Shown here piece by piece: positions 62,480 through 64,000 of a stretch of DNA of 64,000 bases. Source of the DNA: Bettongia penicillata ogilbyi. Taxonomy: Eukaryota > Chordata > Mammalia > Diprotodontia > Potoroidae. Each line of letters opens with the position of its first letter. The first letter of the stretch is position 1. The notes below the pieces were generated by a model, which was not told where the DNA came from, ran no database searches, and was given only the letters and a program-made list of their open reading frames with translations. The position numbers and the translations under genes were made by a program. The stretch is taken from positions 16,813,718 through 16,877,717 of the forward strand of contig JAJHZJ010000014.1 in assembly GCA_023548195.1 (NCBI GenBank), written 5' to 3'.

Positions 62480-63470
62480 GAAAATGCCTTAGTCAGTAAA
62501 GTTGCCATAACTTACTTTCCAAGTTGAGAGAGATGCTGACCAAAGGCAAGGATGGCTTAAAATTTGGATGTATTTGTAAAATATTATGAAGAATGATGAT
62601 AGATGATTATGAGCAGTATTGACTTAGAAAATAATAATGAAGCAATAGAAGGCAAAACCAATTAGAAGAAAGCTTGGCAAAGTCATGCCAGAGGCATGTT
62701 ATGACAAAAATTCAAGGACAAATAACAGAAGTTGGGAAAATGATCTGAGAATATACTATTTTCACCATCAAAGACAGCAGATCAGGCCACCACATACACC
62801 CACACTGGTAGAAGTGGCACCACAGAAAACAAAGATGAGAAGGCACCTGAATTAAACTAAGTGTAGATAAGTATAGCTATATAAGAAGTGAAATAATCAC
62901 GAGGGTGATCATATGGTGACACATAATGTATATGAATGAGGGACACATACCAAAAATCACAGAAAAAAATCTTGGACCTTATTAATAAGAGAAAAAAGTA
63001 GCCAAGAGAAGATCAATAGTTGCTGATGTATATTTCTACTTTATAATCTAAACAAATTCTTTACTGAGGACATTCATGATGAACATATCAGTAGTGACCA
63101 AGTAAACTCTGTTTGCAAACTACATTCAACGATGGATCACATCTTTACAATTTTTCAAGTAGATGAAAGTCAGAGAATACAAGATTCCATTTTGTGCATT
63201 GTTTGTGGAATGCAAAAAAAAGCACCTGACTTTGTAGGGCAAAATGCTTCTTTCACTTTAAAGCTATTTTCTTGCACCCATATACCAAAATCACTGGAGT
63301 CCTCCAAAGACCATAAGTAACTGTGTTCTGCGATTACCTGATCATATGTATCAGGAGACAACAAACAGCAACTTCAAAAACCAGGAAGATATATGCGCAA
63401 CAAGGGTGTTCACCACAATGATGTACAGAGCTTCAAGCTCCTGGGTGAGATCTGTAGTCACTCAAAAGAT
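62480..63470 (+). mobile_element. RTE-clade LINE fragment (reverse transcriptase region)
   Basis: A partly open frame reads TMDHIFTIFQVDESQRIQDS then LCIVCGMQKKAPDFVGQNA, which lines up with the RTE RT motif 'TxDHIFTLxQLIEKSREY..PLxxAFxDYxKAFDSV'. Upstream 'ATFTEDIHDEHIS'-like residues fit the preceding RTE block. The catalytic YADD-type motif is not seen. Decayed. Confidence 0.6.
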
Positions 63471-63478
63471 TATCGCCT

Positions 63479-64000
63479 GGGGGGAGGATTCAAGATAGCG
63501 GAGTAGAAAGACTCACCTATGCTAGCTCCAAACCCACAGTCCATATATTTCCTGCAAGAAGAACTCCCCACAAATTCTGGAGTACTGCAAGGTGCGCAGA
63601 AACACAGTGGAGGAGATTTCTGTTCCAGAGAGCCCTGGAGAGCTGTCCCCAAAGGTCCGTCACGCCCCGGACAGCGGGGTCCACCCCTGTGCTGCCCTGG
63701 CCGTGTGTCCCCAGAGGAGCAGATCCGATCTCCTGTGGCCGGGAAGGTCCCTCCGCCCACAGACACTACAGGTCAGCGAGAGAGACGTCTGGGCTGGCCA
63801 AGAGGGCAGCGGGGTGTCTCCGTGACTCAGGCCCCCTTGGGAGGCAGTGGCAGAGGCCCGGGACTCCCAGAGCAGCAGGCAGAAGCTCAGGGCCATTACT
63901 GAAGGTCTCTGCATAAACCCCTTGAGGGAACTGAGACTGGGAGGTGGCCCTGCCCCCACCCGCTCCATTACTGAAGGTCTCTGCATAAAGCCCCTGAGGG
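63479..64000 (+). mobile_element. L1 5' end (5' UTR/promoter), cut by window edge
   Basis: Begins 'ggggggaggattcaagatag' and 'cggagtagaaagactcacct', the typical start of marsupial L1 5' UTRs. It is GC-rich with many CpGs, unlike the surroundings, which is expected for an L1 promoter that is methylated but young. Overlapping open frames on both strands (up to 127 codons) arise from the high GC and are not genes. Whether the copy is full length cannot be told. Confidence 0.75.
63893..64000 (+). repeat. 72 bp tandem repeat in L1 5' UTR
   Basis: 'ccattactgaaggtctctgc' starts at 63893 and again at 63965, followed by 'ataaa.cccc.tgaggg' in both. At least 1.5 units before the window ends. Confidence 0.9.

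Larger units (their letters stand above)
46685..64000 (-). other. RALGAPA1: RALGAPA1 intron, partial (>17 kb)
   Basis: No further exon was recognised up to the window edge; the preceding exon should encode the sequence before LRHLGN. The intron is dominated by L2 and L1/HAL1-like copies listed separately. Stretches 46690-47590 and about 51930-53550 are AT-rich with no repeat or gene I can name. Confidence 0.75.

Noticed and set aside
63519..63986. Several overlapping long open frames on both strands
   Set aside because: They come from the GC-rich L1 5' UTR and its tandem repeat; no protein family fits.
46685..64000. Search for the RALGAPA1 exon upstream of LRHLGN
   Set aside because: No acceptor/donor-bounded minus-strand frame resembling the RapGAP N-terminal half was found; it probably lies beyond the window.

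Overview
The window is vertebrate nuclear DNA, almost certainly from a marsupial. The repeats are marsupial-type: tRNA-derived SINEs with the 'ctttgccaagaaaaccccaaatgggg' body, CORE-SINE/MIR relatives, long decayed L2-clade LINEs, RTE and CR1/L3 fragments, an L1 5' end and L1-lineage ORF1-only (HAL1-like) elements. The species cannot be fixed from sequence alone. There are no prokaryotic genes, operons or CRISPR arrays.

Two protein-coding genes lie tail to tail. INSM2 (+ strand, 3' part of its single coding exon, stop at 831-833) occupies the left edge and carries C2H2 zinc fingers. About 1 kb beyond its poly(A) site the - strand gene RALGAPA1 ends. The rest of the window is the 3' portion of RALGAPA1: four exons (46526-46684, 45493-45620, 16148-16272, 3935-4083 plus 3' UTR) whose splice phases join into one reading frame. 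They encode the last 186 or so residues, starting at the catalytic His/Asn ('asparagine thumb') of the Rap/Ral-GAP domain and ending at a Ser/Arg-rich tail. RALGAPA1 is the catalytic alpha subunit of the RalGAP complex that switches off RalA/RalB. The same neighbour pair and orientation exist on human 14q13.

The most interesting feature is the 29.2 kb intron between the exons at 45493-45620 and 16148-16272. Its ends look poor as ordinary splice sites but match the minor (U12-dependent) spliceosome closely: donor GTATCCTTT, branch site TCCTTAAC, and an acceptor AG 14 nt past the branch adenosine.

The introns are mostly old transposons. Intron 4084-16147 holds L2, MIR, CR1/L3 and hAT-like copies. 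Intron 16273-45492 holds SINEs, hAT-like and L2 copies, an RTE 5' fragment ending in 28 A, and a decayed L1 with nested SINEs. It also holds a probable ERV LTR close to the U12 donor and several repeat-poor stretches that are candidates for conserved regulatory DNA. The 905 bp intron 45621-46525 holds two SINEs. The partial intron 46685-64000 holds long L2 copies, a HAL1-like insertion with an 11 bp target-site duplication, a second such element in the opposite orientation, an RTE RT fragment and the 5' end of an L1 with a 72 bp tandem repeat. No RALGAPA1 exon upstream of 46684 was recognised. Repeat boundaries are approximate, since they were read by eye.
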